Assembly (NCBI GenBank): GCA_030849075.1
Contig: JASAOO010003276.1
Location: forward strand, 1,301-34,591
Length of the DNA: 33,291 bases
Origin: Zelonia costaricensis
Lineage: Eukaryota > Euglenozoa > Kinetoplastea > Trypanosomatida > Trypanosomatidae
Direction of reading: 5' to 3'
The position numbers were made by a program, and so were the translations under genes. This document shows positions 18,284-27,500 of this stretch, in pieces. The notes under the pieces are model-generated. The model worked only from the letters and a program-made list of their open reading frames with translations, did no database searches and was not told the origin of the DNA. The stretch's first letter is position 1, and every line of letters starts with the position of its first letter.

Positions 18284-18349
18284 TCGAGCACGCCGCACCG
18301 GGTACCCACAGCGGTTCACCGCTCCGTGTCCCGGCCTCTTGGACGCATC

Positions 18350-18976
18350 ATGCTCGCACGGCAAGCGCTGTGGGTGCCGGTGGTGAAGCACTGCCCCAGC
18401 TTCGTGGAGAGCTTCCACCGCTTCCTGCGCGACAACCCCATCACCTCCCTCTCGGCCGCCGCGGTTGGCCTCAAGCCCGAGGAGGCGCAGGTCGCCCTCG
18501 AGCCCGACACCCGCGACCCGGAGAGGCTCGTGGCGGCCATGATGGCGTTTCCTGTGCAGATCAGCGCCGCCGCCTGCGACTTCGCCCTCGACGCGCCGCC
18601 GCAGCGCCCCCGCGAGCTCAGCGCCGGCTTCGCGACGTCCTTGTGTGACTCGTGCAACTCCTTCCAAGTGATGCAGCGGCTTCTGCCCGCCTTCAGCGCG
18701 CACGTGTCGGTGAACCTCGAATCGCAGTGTCTGCGCACCTTGCGCGAAGGGGAGAAGGTGGTGGTGGTGAGCACCATCGACAAGATGGGCAAGCGTCTCG
18801 TGTACTGCGAAACGGACTTCTATGTGGAGCCGACGGCGCCGGTGGCGGCCGAGGTGGTGGAGCGTGAGCGCAACCTCAAGACGCTGGCAGACCTGCGCGC
18901 GGCCCTCACGCACTATGAGAAGGCGGTGTCTGGCGCACACGTCAAGTTCATCGTGTCGGAGCGAAAGACGAAGTGA
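18350..18976 (+). CDS. Hotdog-fold thioesterase-like protein, paralogue 1 (208 aa)
   Basis: The second half (about residues 85-165) fits the hotdog fold of the PaaI/THEM2 acyl-CoA thioesterase group: a central helix FATSLCDSCNSFQVM, then strands HVSVNLESQCLRTLREGEKV and VSTIDKMGKRLVYCETDFY. The acid residue expected in the active-site helix is present (Asp100), but the preceding HGG motif of the family is replaced by SAG (91-93). The N-terminal part (about 1-60) is an added region starting MLARQALWVPVVKH, which could be a mitochondrial targeting signal. The gene shares the core with its neighbour at 19410-20093 (DKMGKRLVY against DKMGRRIVY), so they are tandem paralogues. The reading frame opens upstream to 18206, but that part translates the spacer; ATG 18350 lies just after the predicted acceptor. 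Substrate unknown. Confidence 0.8.
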   Translation: MLARQALWVPVVKHCPSFVESFHRFLRDNPITSLSAAAVGLKPEEAQVALEPDTRDPERLVAAMMAFPVQISAAACDFALDAPPQRPRELSAGFATSLCDSCNSFQVMQRLLPAFSAHVSVNLESQCLRTLREGEKVVVVSTIDKMGKRLVYCETDFYVEPTAPVAAEVVERERNLKTLADLRAALTHYEKAVSGAHVKFIVSERKTK

Positions 18977-19409
18977 AGCGCCGCGTGCCCGTGCGTACGC
19001 ACGCATGCTTGTGTGTGCTTCTCGTGTCTACACACCCATGTGTTTGCCCTATCACACCAATACGCTGCGATCGAAGACACCGTGAGCCAAATCTTCAAAG
19101 TGCAAGAAGAACCGCCCACCCACTCCTCCGTGTGCCACGCGCCGACATCGGCGGCGTCGGCGTGAGTCGCGGAGCTCTCCCCCCTCCCCTCTCTGTTTTC
19201 TGTTGACGTCAGCACGTCCCACGGCGCAGGCAGGTCAGAGGGGCCCTCTCTTGTCGGCTTTACGAGTGTGCCCAGGCAGTCCCGCCCAACCAGTTCCAGC
19301 TCGTCCCCCTCCCGCCGCTCTCCTGCTGTCCCTTGCTATCAGCCGCACAGACCTGATCCCCGTCTCCATACCGGACCCCACGCACACTCCCTTCCTTCCC
19401 GCCGCAGCC
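18977..19409. other. Spacer between the two hotdog paralogues
   Basis: A short 0.43 kb spacer with mixed sequence, no long TG repeat, and a strong C/T tract at 19175-19204, followed by a second C/T-rich zone before the ATG. No gene seen. The compactness fits a local tandem duplication. Confidence 0.6.
19175..19212 (+). promoter_or_regulatory. Predicted spliced-leader acceptor for the second hotdog gene
   Basis: A C/T tract ending in a T-rich part, then AG at 19211-19212, 198 bases before the ATG. Confidence 0.5.
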
Positions 19410-20093
19410 ATGGCCGACATCCTGTCGAGCCCGTGCTGGACGAAAGCGTCCGACTACGCCGTGCCGCAGTTCCAGAACGCCTACAACCTTTTCGTGGACA
19501 CGCTGGACCAGTTCGGCGGCCCGTTCATGCGGCACCAGATGCACATCACCGCGGACGACTTCTACGTGGCGCCTGTCGACCCCGTGGAGGTGCCGGTGGC
19601 GAGCCCCGCCAGCCCATCCGCCAGAACCAGCGACGTGCCGGCGAGCGAGAAGGGCGAGGACAGAGGTTTCGCGTACCTGCTCGCGGTGCCCTTCACCGTG
19701 TCAGAGACGGTGTGCGACGTGGCTGACGACGGCACGCTCTGCATGGCAGACGGCGCGACGACGGTGCTGGTCGACATGATCACGTCCTTCCACATCATGC
19801 TGGCCTCCTTCCCCGCGAAGTTCGGGCACGTTTCGCTGTCTATCCAAGCGAACCACATCACCCCGCTGCGGTGCGGCTGCACCTACCTGGCCCTCTCCCG
19901 GGTGGATAAGATGGGGCGCCGCATTGTGTACACGAGTGTGGACTTTGTGGAGCCGCAGCTGCCGCCTGTCCACGACTCGGCCAGCGCGCCGATGCCGATG
20001 ACGACGACAGCGGAGCTGCTGGCCGCTGTCAAGAGTGCGACGGTGCTGGCGAACGTCAAGCACGTCAAGTCAATGCTCTCTGTCTCCTTCTAG
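19410..20093 (+). CDS. Hotdog-fold thioesterase-like protein, paralogue 2 (227 aa)
   Basis: This protein is the closer of the pair to the THEM2/PaaI pattern. It reads GTLCMADGATTVLVDMITS around residues 108-126, where THEM2-type enzymes have GTLHGG followed by an alanine/threonine helix and the catalytic Asp. The Asp is kept (Asp122), but HGG is changed to ADG (113-115). Strands follow: GHVSLSIQANHITPL, YLALSRVDKMGRRIVYTSVD. Known family members hydrolyse medium- or long-chain acyl-CoA as dimers or tetramers, so acyl-CoA hydrolysis is a reasonable but unproven role. A Pro/Ala/Ser-rich insert lies near residues 57-85. No clear signal peptide. The ATG at 19410 follows the predicted acceptor; the frame upstream to 19203 is spacer. 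The C-terminus ends in a short helix plus KSMLSVSF. Confidence 0.83.
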   Translation: MADILSSPCWTKASDYAVPQFQNAYNLFVDTLDQFGGPFMRHQMHITADDFYVAPVDPVEVPVASPASPSARTSDVPASEKGEDRGFAYLLAVPFTVSETVCDVADDGTLCMADGATTVLVDMITSFHIMLASFPAKFGHVSLSIQANHITPLRCGCTYLALSRVDKMGRRIVYTSVDFVEPQLPPVHDSASAPMPMTTTAELLAAVKSATVLANVKHVKSMLSVSF

Positions 20094-20256
20094 ACAGCAT
20101 CGCGTGACGAGGAGGAGGGGGAGGACGAGGGACGGAGTCCCATCCCTTCCCCCCCCCCTCACTCCAGCACACCACAACCACACACGCCGGGACTTACCCA
20201 ACTACTTCATGGCAACGTTATGTCAGCGTCTCCACGAGATACGCGCAACGGAGAAG

Positions 20257-20271
20257 AAAAAAAAAAAAAAA
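20257..20271 (+). repeat. A15 homopolymer
   Basis: Fifteen consecutive A, the longest A run on the plus strand of this window. It could be part of the 3' UTR of the second hotdog gene or a relic of a retroposed sequence; no element borders are visible. Confidence 0.85.
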
Positions 20272-20410
20272 GATCAATGAAGAAGAGAACACAGTGTTGA
20301 TGCGGTTGACAGACTCGGACGGCGAACTGTGTGGTGTGCGTGTGTGTTGATACCGACACTTTCAGGGCGCGGTCGCCTCCCTCCCCGCCCTCCTCCACGT
20401 GTCCGCCCAC

Positions 20411-20447
20411 TCCCCATCGCTCCCTCAACCTCCTCCTTCCACACTAG
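20411..20447 (+). promoter_or_regulatory. Predicted spliced-leader acceptor for the gene at 20513
   Basis: C/T-rich tract followed by the first AG at 20446-20447, 66 bases before the ATG. Confidence 0.5.
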
Positions 20448-20512
20448 TCGGCCCTTCGCACCTCCGCAACACACGCACCCACACATCTACGCACGCGGCT
20501 CTGTAGTCAAGC

Positions 20513-22132
20513 ATGGGCAAGAAGAAGTCTGCACGCCACGCGAACGGCTCAGCGGCCGATACCGCTGGCGATGCCGCTGGCGACACCAACGGCAGCCTGC
20601 GGCCCGTCCTGGCTGTCGCGACGCACACGGCCACGGCGCACGAGGCGCTGCAGTCAACGCTGGCGCAGCTCGATGCCATCGCACAGGAGGCACACGCGTA
20701 CGTCCAGCAACAGCGCCAGGCATCCGCCGCGGCAGCCACCGCGGAGGCGGACGGTGAGGGCGCGGAGGCAAGCGCGCGGAAGCGACCGCGGGTCGAGAGC
20801 CTCGCGTCGCAGCTCAAGGGCAGCCGCCTCGACGTCTTCGCGGCGACATCAGCGGTGCACCACCAAGCTCTCTGCTCGGCGGTCGCCACGTACGGCCTGC
20901 AGCTGCTGCCGTCGCTGGAGGACGTGCTGAAGCGCGTGGCCCTCGCCGTGCTGACGCCGTCGCTCTCGACGCCCGAGGCGTGGGAGGCGATGGCGCTGCT
21001 GTGCACCACGTACCGCGCCGGTGCCGCGCACGCAGTGATGGAGCTGCTGGAGAGTCTCCTGCGCGAGCCGGGCGTGTTCCTGCTGGACGCACCGCAGCTC
21101 GTGCCGGCGTGGTACGCCGAGGCCCTCGTGCACGCGCCGACAGCGGCCGCTGCCTCGAACACGGCCACGGCGGCGCTGGGCAACCTGCTTGCCTTTGCAG
21201 AAGACCAGCGGCTGCGTGAGGAGCCTGCAGACGCCGCGCAGCACGCGGCGCGCCTGCACACGGCTCGCACCGCGCGCAAGCTGCACGCACTCGCCGACAT
21301 GCTCTCCGCCACGGGCGGCTACGTGCCGGCTGCGACGCTGCAGCACGCGGCGCTGCGGCACGCGCTGGAGGTGGTGGAGGCGGGCATGCTGCCCGCGTAC
21401 GTGAGTGAGGTGGAGTGCGCCGAGCTTGTCCACACCGCCGAGCCCGCGAGCGGGTCGTCGGCACCGCTGCGCTGGCGGGTGCCGGCGGCCTGGCACGCCG
21501 TGTCCCTCCAGCTGCTGGAGGCCTTTCTCTTCACGTGCCGCCCCGCGCTGCCGGCGCAGCTGCTCGTGACGACGACGCGCGTCATGGACGTCCTCGCAGC
21601 TCGGCTGCATCGCGGCATGCCGCTCCTGCAGGCGGACGCGGCAGAGGGCGCCGTGCAGCCGCCGCTGCCCGTGACGGCTGCCGTTGGGGCGGCCGTGGTG
21701 CGGCTGGGCCACGTCGCGCAGCTCCTGCGGCACCCCGTTGTCCTGCCGCCGTACCAGCCGGCGCAGCTCGTCGTGGAGAAGGCGAAGCGGCGCGTGTTCG
21801 TGGTCGCGGCGGACGCCCCAGCAGAGCCCCCGGTGCCTCCTGCAGCGGCGGCGTCGGTGGAGCCGCAGCCCGCTGCTCCTGTTCCCGCATCGGTCGCACC
21901 CGCGCCCGCATCACCGCCGCCGCCACAGCCACCCGCGCCGGCGGCAGCGGCACCACCACCAGCAGCAGCAGCGGCGGCTCCAGTCGCCGCTCGCCCTCCG
22001 CCGCCCCCACCCGCAGCGCCGCAGCAGCAGCGCCCTGCGAAGGCCGCGCCGCCCCCGCCCCCGCGTGCCGCTCCTGTGGCTGCTGCCGCAGAGGTCGATG
22101 ATGAAATACCGGACATCGTGATGGAGGACTGA
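20513..22132 (+). CDS. Probable nuclear helical protein with Pro/Ala-rich tail, 539 aa
   Basis: No family recognised with certainty. The start MGKKKSARH is basic, and a second basic cluster, ARKRPRVES (about residues 86-94), looks like a nuclear localisation signal. Residues about 95-420 are Ala/Leu-rich and appear all-helical, as in a helical-repeat protein (segments such as GLQLLPSLEDVLKRVALAVL and EAMALLCTTYRAGAAHAVME). A Pro/Ala/Gln linker fills about 433-520. The protein ends with an acidic tail, VDDEIPDIVMED. A nuclear helical array followed by a low-complexity linker and an acidic tail with an E-I-P motif loosely recalls the ribosome-assembly factor Rix1/PELP1, and the tail could also be a SUMO-interacting motif. 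Both ideas rest on resemblance only. ATG start 66 bases after a predicted acceptor; stop TGA. Confidence 0.72.
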   Translation: MGKKKSARHANGSAADTAGDAAGDTNGSLRPVLAVATHTATAHEALQSTLAQLDAIAQEAHAYVQQQRQASAAAATAEADGEGAEASARKRPRVESLASQLKGSRLDVFAATSAVHHQALCSAVATYGLQLLPSLEDVLKRVALAVLTPSLSTPEAWEAMALLCTTYRAGAAHAVMELLESLLREPGVFLLDAPQLVPAWYAEALVHAPTAAAASNTATAALGNLLAFAEDQRLREEPADAAQHAARLHTARTARKLHALADMLSATGGYVPAATLQHAALRHALEVVEAGMLPAYVSEVECAELVHTAEPASGSSAPLRWRVPAAWHAVSLQLLEAFLFTCRPALPAQLLVTTTRVMDVLAARLHRGMPLLQADAAEGAVQPPLPVTAAVGAAVVRLGHVAQLLRHPVVLPPYQPAQLVVEKAKRRVFVVAADAPAEPPVPPAAAASVEPQPAAPVPASVAPAPASPPPPQPPAPAAAAPPPAAAAAAPVAARPPPPPPAAPQQQRPAKAAPPPPPRAAPVAAAAEVDDEIPDIVMED

Positions 22133-22194
22133 GGCATCCCCCTCCCCCTCCCCTCCACTGCATCTCTTAAACGATTAACACTGTTGATGTGTGC

Positions 22195-22212
22195 GTGTGT
22201 GTGTGTGTGTGT
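22195..22212 (+). repeat. (GT)n microsatellite
   Basis: Clean GT run 62 bases after the stop at 22132. Confidence 0.85.
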
Positions 22213-22320
22213 CGCCCTGCCATCTCGTAAACAAGCAAGTAAACCCAAACACTTCCCCGCACCCAGCTTCTGTGGATATCCCGTTGGCGCATGTCGATCT
22301 CGTGCGCATCTCCGCCACCC

Positions 22321-22377
22321 CGTCCTCCCTCCCGTCCCCCCTCCCCCACTGTCGCCCTTGCACCGCGCGAACCACAG
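22321..22377 (+). promoter_or_regulatory. Predicted spliced-leader acceptor for the WD40-like gene
   Basis: C/T tract at 22321-22350, then the first AG at 22376-22377, 126 bases before the ATG at 22503. Confidence 0.4.
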
Positions 22378-22502
22378 CCTCAGCACAGCACGCTAGGAGC
22401 GAGGAGCCCCCGACGCGGCACTCCCTCTCTCTCTCCGCCGGTACTTCATCAGCACTGAGCCACACAGATCACACACTCACACAAACGCACTCGCAGCGAG
22501 CA

Positions 22503-23810
22503 ATGCTGCGCCGCCTCACATGCACGGCGCTCCCGCGCGATCCGGTGGACGTGCGGCTGCTGCACCACACCAGCGCCGGTGTTGTCATCGCCGCCGTGCG
22601 CTACGCCCCTGCCGCCGCGCCGCTCTTCTTCACGGTGGCGGAGATGCCGGCCCCGAACGAGGCTGCGCAACCCCTCCACATCATGCACGTGCGGGTGCCG
22701 GCGCCGGCAACCGCCGTGACGGGCCTCGTGCTGCTGCGCAGCGCTGACGGGTCGGACGTGTTTGTGGTGGTGCACGCCACGCACGCGAGCGGTGCGACGA
22801 CGTACGTGTACCGGCGGCAGCTGGCGCGCGCGAGGACGAGTGCCGCCGAGGAGCTCGACGGCGGGGCCGACGAAGAAGAGGCGACTCTCTCCCCCACCGC
22901 CGAGCTACGCGTGCGCTACCAGCGCCTGCCCCGCGCCTTCAGCAGCCCTGACGCCGCGGCCCCGTGGACGGCGGCGGCGGCCTTCCTGCCCAGCGAGAAC
23001 ATGCTTGTGGACGACACGGACGCCACGGCCGCGTTCCTCACCGCCAGCGCGGGCGACGGCGCGTCGGTGGAAGGCGGCTGCCGCCTGCAGCTCTGGTCCC
23101 TGCACGGCACGCGTCTCTCTCTCGACGCGACGTGGACGGTGCCGGCGCTGCTGGGATTCACGGTGGACGCGCTGTGCACGCTGCCGGGCACGCAGGACGC
23201 GGCGCTGCTGCGGTACCACAACGCCGTGCTCGAAGTAGACCTCGCCGGACTGCGCCGTGCGGCGCGCGGCAGTGGCGGCCGCGTGACAGGCAACACGTTC
23301 CTCGCGCGGGCGTGGCGCTGGTCGCCGCACGAGCGGCTCACCGCCTGCGCCGTGAAGGACGCGCTGCTGTTCGCGGCGACGGAGGAGGGCACCGTGCTCG
23401 TCTGGGACCTCCGCCAGCCCACCACCACCGCGGCGCTCGCCGCGGTCGATCAGCACCGCGGGCCGCCGCCGCTCCGCAGCGCCGCGGTCAAGGCGGCGAT
23501 AACGGGCCTCTACGCGCCGTACGCGACGGGCTTCATCACGTGCGACGCGAGCGGCGCGGTGCGAGACTGGCAGGAGCGAGTCGGCGGGGGCCGCGAGGCG
23601 GAGGCGGAGGCGGAGGAGGAGGGCGCGCTGCGCGATGTGGCCGGTGCGGCGGCAGCGGCGGCCATCGCGTCGACGCAGTTCCCGTACGTTGCGCGGGCGT
23701 CGGTGGAGGCCGCGACCGGGGCGGAGCCCTGCGTCGCGCTCGACGGGCACGACAACTTTGCTGCCACCGTCGGCGAGGCTGGCCGCCTGTCCATCTACTT
23801 TAGCGACTAG
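22503..23810 (+). CDS. WD40-like beta-propeller protein, 435 aa
   Basis: One clear WD-type repeat is visible at about residues 284-306 (LLFAATEEGTVLVWDLRQP). Several weaker blades have matching small/aromatic patterns: the segment ending CRLQLWSLHG near 195-204, GFITCDASGAVRDWQE near 343-358, and the C-terminal GHDNFAATVGEAGRLSIYF. This suggests a single seven-bladed propeller with divergent repeats and disordered inserts (Asp/Glu-rich at about 117-130 and Ala/Glu-rich at about 360-390). Such propellers are protein-interaction scaffolds, for instance in nuclear pores, ribosome biogenesis or flagellar transport; I cannot tell which. It is the last gene of the plus-strand cluster and ends just before the strand-switch region. 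The ATG at 22503 is the first plausible start; the upstream frame is spacer. Confidence 0.75.
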   Translation: MLRRLTCTALPRDPVDVRLLHHTSAGVVIAAVRYAPAAAPLFFTVAEMPAPNEAAQPLHIMHVRVPAPATAVTGLVLLRSADGSDVFVVVHATHASGATTYVYRRQLARARTSAAEELDGGADEEEATLSPTAELRVRYQRLPRAFSSPDAAAPWTAAAAFLPSENMLVDDTDATAAFLTASAGDGASVEGGCRLQLWSLHGTRLSLDATWTVPALLGFTVDALCTLPGTQDAALLRYHNAVLEVDLAGLRRAARGSGGRVTGNTFLARAWRWSPHERLTACAVKDALLFAATEEGTVLVWDLRQPTTTAALAAVDQHRGPPPLRSAAVKAAITGLYAPYATGFITCDASGAVRDWQERVGGGREAEAEAEEEGALRDVAGAAAAAAIASTQFPYVARASVEAATGAEPCVALDGHDNFAATVGEAGRLSIYFSD

Positions 23811-24573
23811 GGTGCGTGGGCGAGCACGTCTGGTGCTGTGCTGATGCGCGCGCACCACGCATGAGGTGTCCCCCGTGTAACACAGAGAAGGAAACAACAA
23901 GACAAAGACAAGACGCGAAAAATGGGCAGTCGACCACTGGCAGCGCCGCGGCGGCGATGGATGCCTGCACCGATGCCATGTTCAACCACAACCCCACACA
24001 CACACACACATCCCCCACACCCCATGCGCAGTGCCCAGCCCACCACGGCGCGGCCTGGCCCCCCGCCACCCGCCGCCCGCGCTGGGTCGCCCCCCACCAC
24101 GCGCCGGGGGTGGGGCAGGAGGAGGGGCCCGCGGGCCCGGGGCTGGCGCCGTGCGGAGGCGGGCGGGTGGCAGCGGGGAAGGGGGAGGGCGGACGCGTGG
24201 GAGGGACGGGGCGACATCGATCAAGGCGCCGCCCGCACACGCACGCACGCCCCAAGCGGCGCGGTGGGGGTCGCCTGGTGAACTACGAGCGGGGAACTCG
24301 ATCACGAATACTGCGGCAACTGTTCTGCCTCCTCGCTCTTGCTTGCTTTGACTCAACTGTTCGTACATGCGGGGGAGGGGGGGGGGCGGACAAGATCGAC
24401 CGTCGACTGCGAGGCGGAGTCAACGCCGACGACGTGACGAGAGAGAGTAGACACAATTCCTGTACATGAGAAGGGAGCCACAACAGAGGCTCAAGTCAGC
24501 CCACAACAACTACGTACATCTTTCGCCTTTCTTCTGCGCCGCCGCGCTGCGCACACACACGCACACCGACACG
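23811..24573. other. Convergent strand-switch region (probable transcription termination zone)
   Basis: The plus-strand cluster ends at 23810 and the minus-strand cluster ends (its 3' side) at 24574, so the two face each other across 763 bases. In Leishmania and Trypanosoma, such convergent regions are where RNA polymerase II units end and where base J and histone H3 variant V are typically enriched. The stretch 24040-24200 is extremely GC-rich with inverted repeats. A (CA)n run lies at 23995-24010. I looked for a tRNA or other Pol III gene here and saw none. Confidence 0.75.
24065..24171. repeat. Nested GC-rich inverted repeats in the strand-switch region
   Basis: GCCACCCGCC (24065-24074) pairs perfectly with GGCGGGTGGC (24162-24171). 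Inside it, CCCCACC (24092-24098) pairs with GGTGGGG (24109-24115) across a 10-base loop, and GGGCCCGCGGGCCC (24125-24138) is a perfect 14-base palindrome. Together they could form a branched structure in DNA or RNA. Whether this matters for termination is unknown. Confidence 0.65.
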
Positions 24574-27500
24574 CTAGCCGCCACGCAGCATCACCAGCTC
24601 CTCCTCGGCCTTGCCGCGCAGCACCTCGTTGCCACCGGGCTGTGCCGCGACGCTGCCAAGCAGCTGCTCGGCCTCGTCCCACTGCTGCAGGTCCATCAAC
24701 GCGTGGGCGAGGTGGTAGTGGGTTGACGAGCGCACCGCGTCCGCGGCGGCGCTGTGGTCCTTCACCAGTGCGGCGGCGCGACGCAGGCAGAGCATGCTCA
24801 GCCGCGGGAATTGTGCGGTGCCCAGCAGTGTGCGGCCCAGCTCGGCCCACAGCGCGGCGTCCTCGAGATTCAGGCTCAGCAGCTGCTGCACCACCTCCTC
24901 CACCCCAACGCTCTGCAGCCGCGCGGCGAGCAGGGCGAGGTAGGCCCACGTGCGGGGGTTGGCTGGGTTGAGGGTGTTGCTCTCCTGCAGGCACTCCTCG
25001 GCGGGCACCAGGTCGCCGGCGCGGTAGGACGCGATGCCCGCGCCGAGCCACAGCACGGAGCTGCCCGGCCACGCCTGCAGCGCCAGCGTCACGACGCCGA
25101 GCGCGTCGCGGTAGCGCCCATCCGCCAGCAGCAGGTTGCACAGGCTGAGGTAGGCGGAAAGGTAGTGCATGCCGTCCGCCTCGGTGGTGCGGCTCTGCAG
25201 CAGCGCCTGCGCCGACGCCGCCGTGGCCGCGCTGTCCTCCGCCGCGGCCGTGCGCTGGGCCTGCCACTGCGCGGCGAGGCTGGTGACGTACGGCGCCACT
25301 GCCGAGGGCTCGCCGCGGCAGAGCGCCTGCTTGTACAGCCGCACCGCATCGCCCGGCCGGCCCAGCGCCGCCGCGCACTCGGCCCGCAGCAGCGCGCACT
25401 CGTCGACGAGCCGCTGCTCGGCGGCTGACAGGGTCGCGTAGGGCCCGGACGGCTGCCGCACCCCGTCCAGTGTCTGGAGCGCCTCCTCGTGCTGCCCGCC
25501 CTGCGTGAAGAGCCGCGCGTAGAGCAGCTCAACCCGCGGCTCGCCCGGACGGCAGCGCGCCAGGCACACGTTCGCGAGGTCGCGGTGGTGCAGGTTCACG
25601 AGATACATCGCCACGTCGTGGTACATGTGCTCCTCCTCCGCGTCGTGGGGGGCCTGCACCGACGCGTGCGGGTGCGGTGGCGTGGGCGAGGTGGCGTGCG
25701 CGGGGGTCACGCAGCTGTGCGCCGCGGCAGCGGCCGCGGTTGGCGAGGACTCGGCGGCCTTGCGCAGGGCAAGCCGCTGCTCGCGCCGCCACTTTTTCCG
25801 GTCCGCCGCCGCGTCAGGGCTGTCGGGGCGGATCGCGAGCTCGTGCAGGTCGGCCAGCAGCGCGATGCAGCCCCAGCCCAGCTGGTGCTGCGGCGCCACA
25901 TCCACGAGGCCGTGCAGGAAGACGGCGGCCTCGTCGAGCCGGTCGTGCGCCAGCAGCCACGCCCCGTAGTCCAGCAGAGCCGGCGTGCAGCTCGGGTCGC
26001 ACGCGATGGCCTCGCGGTAGCACTGCTCCGCCTTGGCCAGCTCCTCCGTGCGCTGGTAGAAGAGCGCGCAATCCACCCACAGCGCCGCCCACCCATCCGC
26101 CGCGACGTGGGTGGCGAGGCGGCTGTGGTACAGCTTCGCAGCCAGCGCCGTGTCGCCGCTCAGCTCCGCCTCCACGGCACGCCAGCGCAGCTCCAGCCCC
26201 TCGTCGCCCCCCACCGCCGCCTCGGTGCCGTTCCCGCGAGCCGAGGAGGTCTGCATGGCGGTGGCCGCGGCCGCCGCGCCAGAGCCGTCCTCACCGCCGA
26301 CGCAGTCGTGCAGGGTGCTGTGCAGCATGTCCATGAGCTGCACGTACAGCTCGTTGCTCGCGCGCGCCACCTCCTGCGGTGACCCCGCCGCGGCCGGGTC
26401 GCCGCGCAGTCGCTCCTGCACGAGCCCGGTCACCAGCGGCGTCAGCTGCGCCTTGAAGGCCGCGAGTTCGCCGGTGCTCTGCAGCGCCGACACAAACTCG
26501 GTCCGCCACGCAGCGCCGTCCGCGCTGCCGCCCGTGCCTTTCGCCGACCCCCGCATGTCCCGCACGAGGCGCTGCATGATTCCGCGGAGGGTCTGCTGCA
26601 GGCGCGTCTGCACGTCGGTGGCGGCGGCGGCGGAGACGGTGGGGGTGGGCCGCGGTGGGATGAGCTGTGCCGGTGTCACGGCAGGCCGCACGCGGTCGCT
26701 CACGAGGCGCGTCAGCGTGCGCTGCATCGTCAGCGAGATGGTCGCTGTCGTGCCGGCCGTCACGTACGGGTGCGGCGCGTCGCGGTCGGGAGCCTCGATC
26801 AGCGTGCTCGGCACGAGCTGCCGCTGCTTGCGCGTCACGCTGCGCTTCTTGCCGCGCTCGGCGAGTTCGCTGTCCGGCACCGGCGGGGCGGCAGTGGCGC
26901 CACCGGTGGCCGCCACCACGCGCCGCTCGGTGAGGCTCGCGGGCTCCAGCGGCACCTCGGCGGCGAGGTGGGTGGAGCCGGGCTCGGTGAGGGCGTGCAG
27001 CGAGATCGGAATCTCAGCCTCGAAGAAGCCGGCGTTGGCGTCCTCCCACTCCGCCGGGCAGCCGAGGCGCAGCACGCGGCGGAAGCTCAGCTTCAGCGGC
27101 TCGCCAGACTCTAGCAGGCCATCCAGGTACGCCTCCTGCGCGGCCGTCAGCGGCACCCGCACGACGCAGGGCGCCGGCTCGCTCGACTCCGGCAGCGGCG
27201 GCGGCGCGGCGTAGGGCACGGCTGCAGCCGCAGCAGCCGCAGCGAGGGCGGCAGTGTTGTTCGCCGCCACCGCTGCCGCAGCAGACGCGCCGCCAGAGGC
27301 CGTGAAGGACTTGACCCGGCGCTTGCCCGTGCCGAGGCCGCTGGGCAACTCGGCGGCCCCGGCCGCGGCCCCCGCGCTCGGCGCGTCCGTCCGCTCCGTC
27401 ACCACCCACAGAATGCGCGGCTCTGCGGCCGCTGCATTGCCGTCTGCGGCGCCCTCGTGCGCCGCCTTCTCCCTCGCCGGCATCACCGCGGCGGAGGTGT

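Larger units (their letters stand above)
16789..18349. other. Long intergenic spacer between DnaJ and the hotdog pair
   Basis: TG runs at 16881-16904, 17043-17070, 17381-17419 and 17836-17878, CA runs at 17518-17558 and 18153-18172, C/T tracts near 17196-17215 and 17580-17605, and an AACC tetranucleotide repeat at 18241-18258. Between about 17610 and 18010 the composition is more mixed and even than elsewhere, without a convincing coding frame. No gene called. Confidence 0.55.
20094..20512. other. Intergenic spacer with an A15 tract
   Basis: No gene seen. Contains a C run near 20150-20158, the A15 tract at 20257-20271, a short TG patch near 20331-20347, and C/T blocks up to about 20440. Confidence 0.6.
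22133..22502. other. Intergenic spacer before the WD40-like gene
   Basis: Contains the GT run at 22195-22212, a C/T tract at 22321-22350 and a CA-rich patch near 22460-22485. The next gene's frame is open back to 22191, but it begins inside the GT repeat and is not coding. Confidence 0.6.

Noticed and set aside
21319..22386. 355-codon minus-strand frame with long Gly/Ala runs
   Set aside because: It is the antisense of the Pro/Ala-coding tail of the gene at 20513 plus spacer, hence the apparent Gly/Ala richness.
24125..24138. Rho-independent bacterial terminator
   Set aside because: The palindrome is not followed by a T run, and the rest of the window is clearly eukaryotic.
23811..24573. 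tRNA or other Pol III gene in the strand-switch region
   Set aside because: Such genes often lie in these regions, but I saw no cloverleaf-like arms or A and B box pair.
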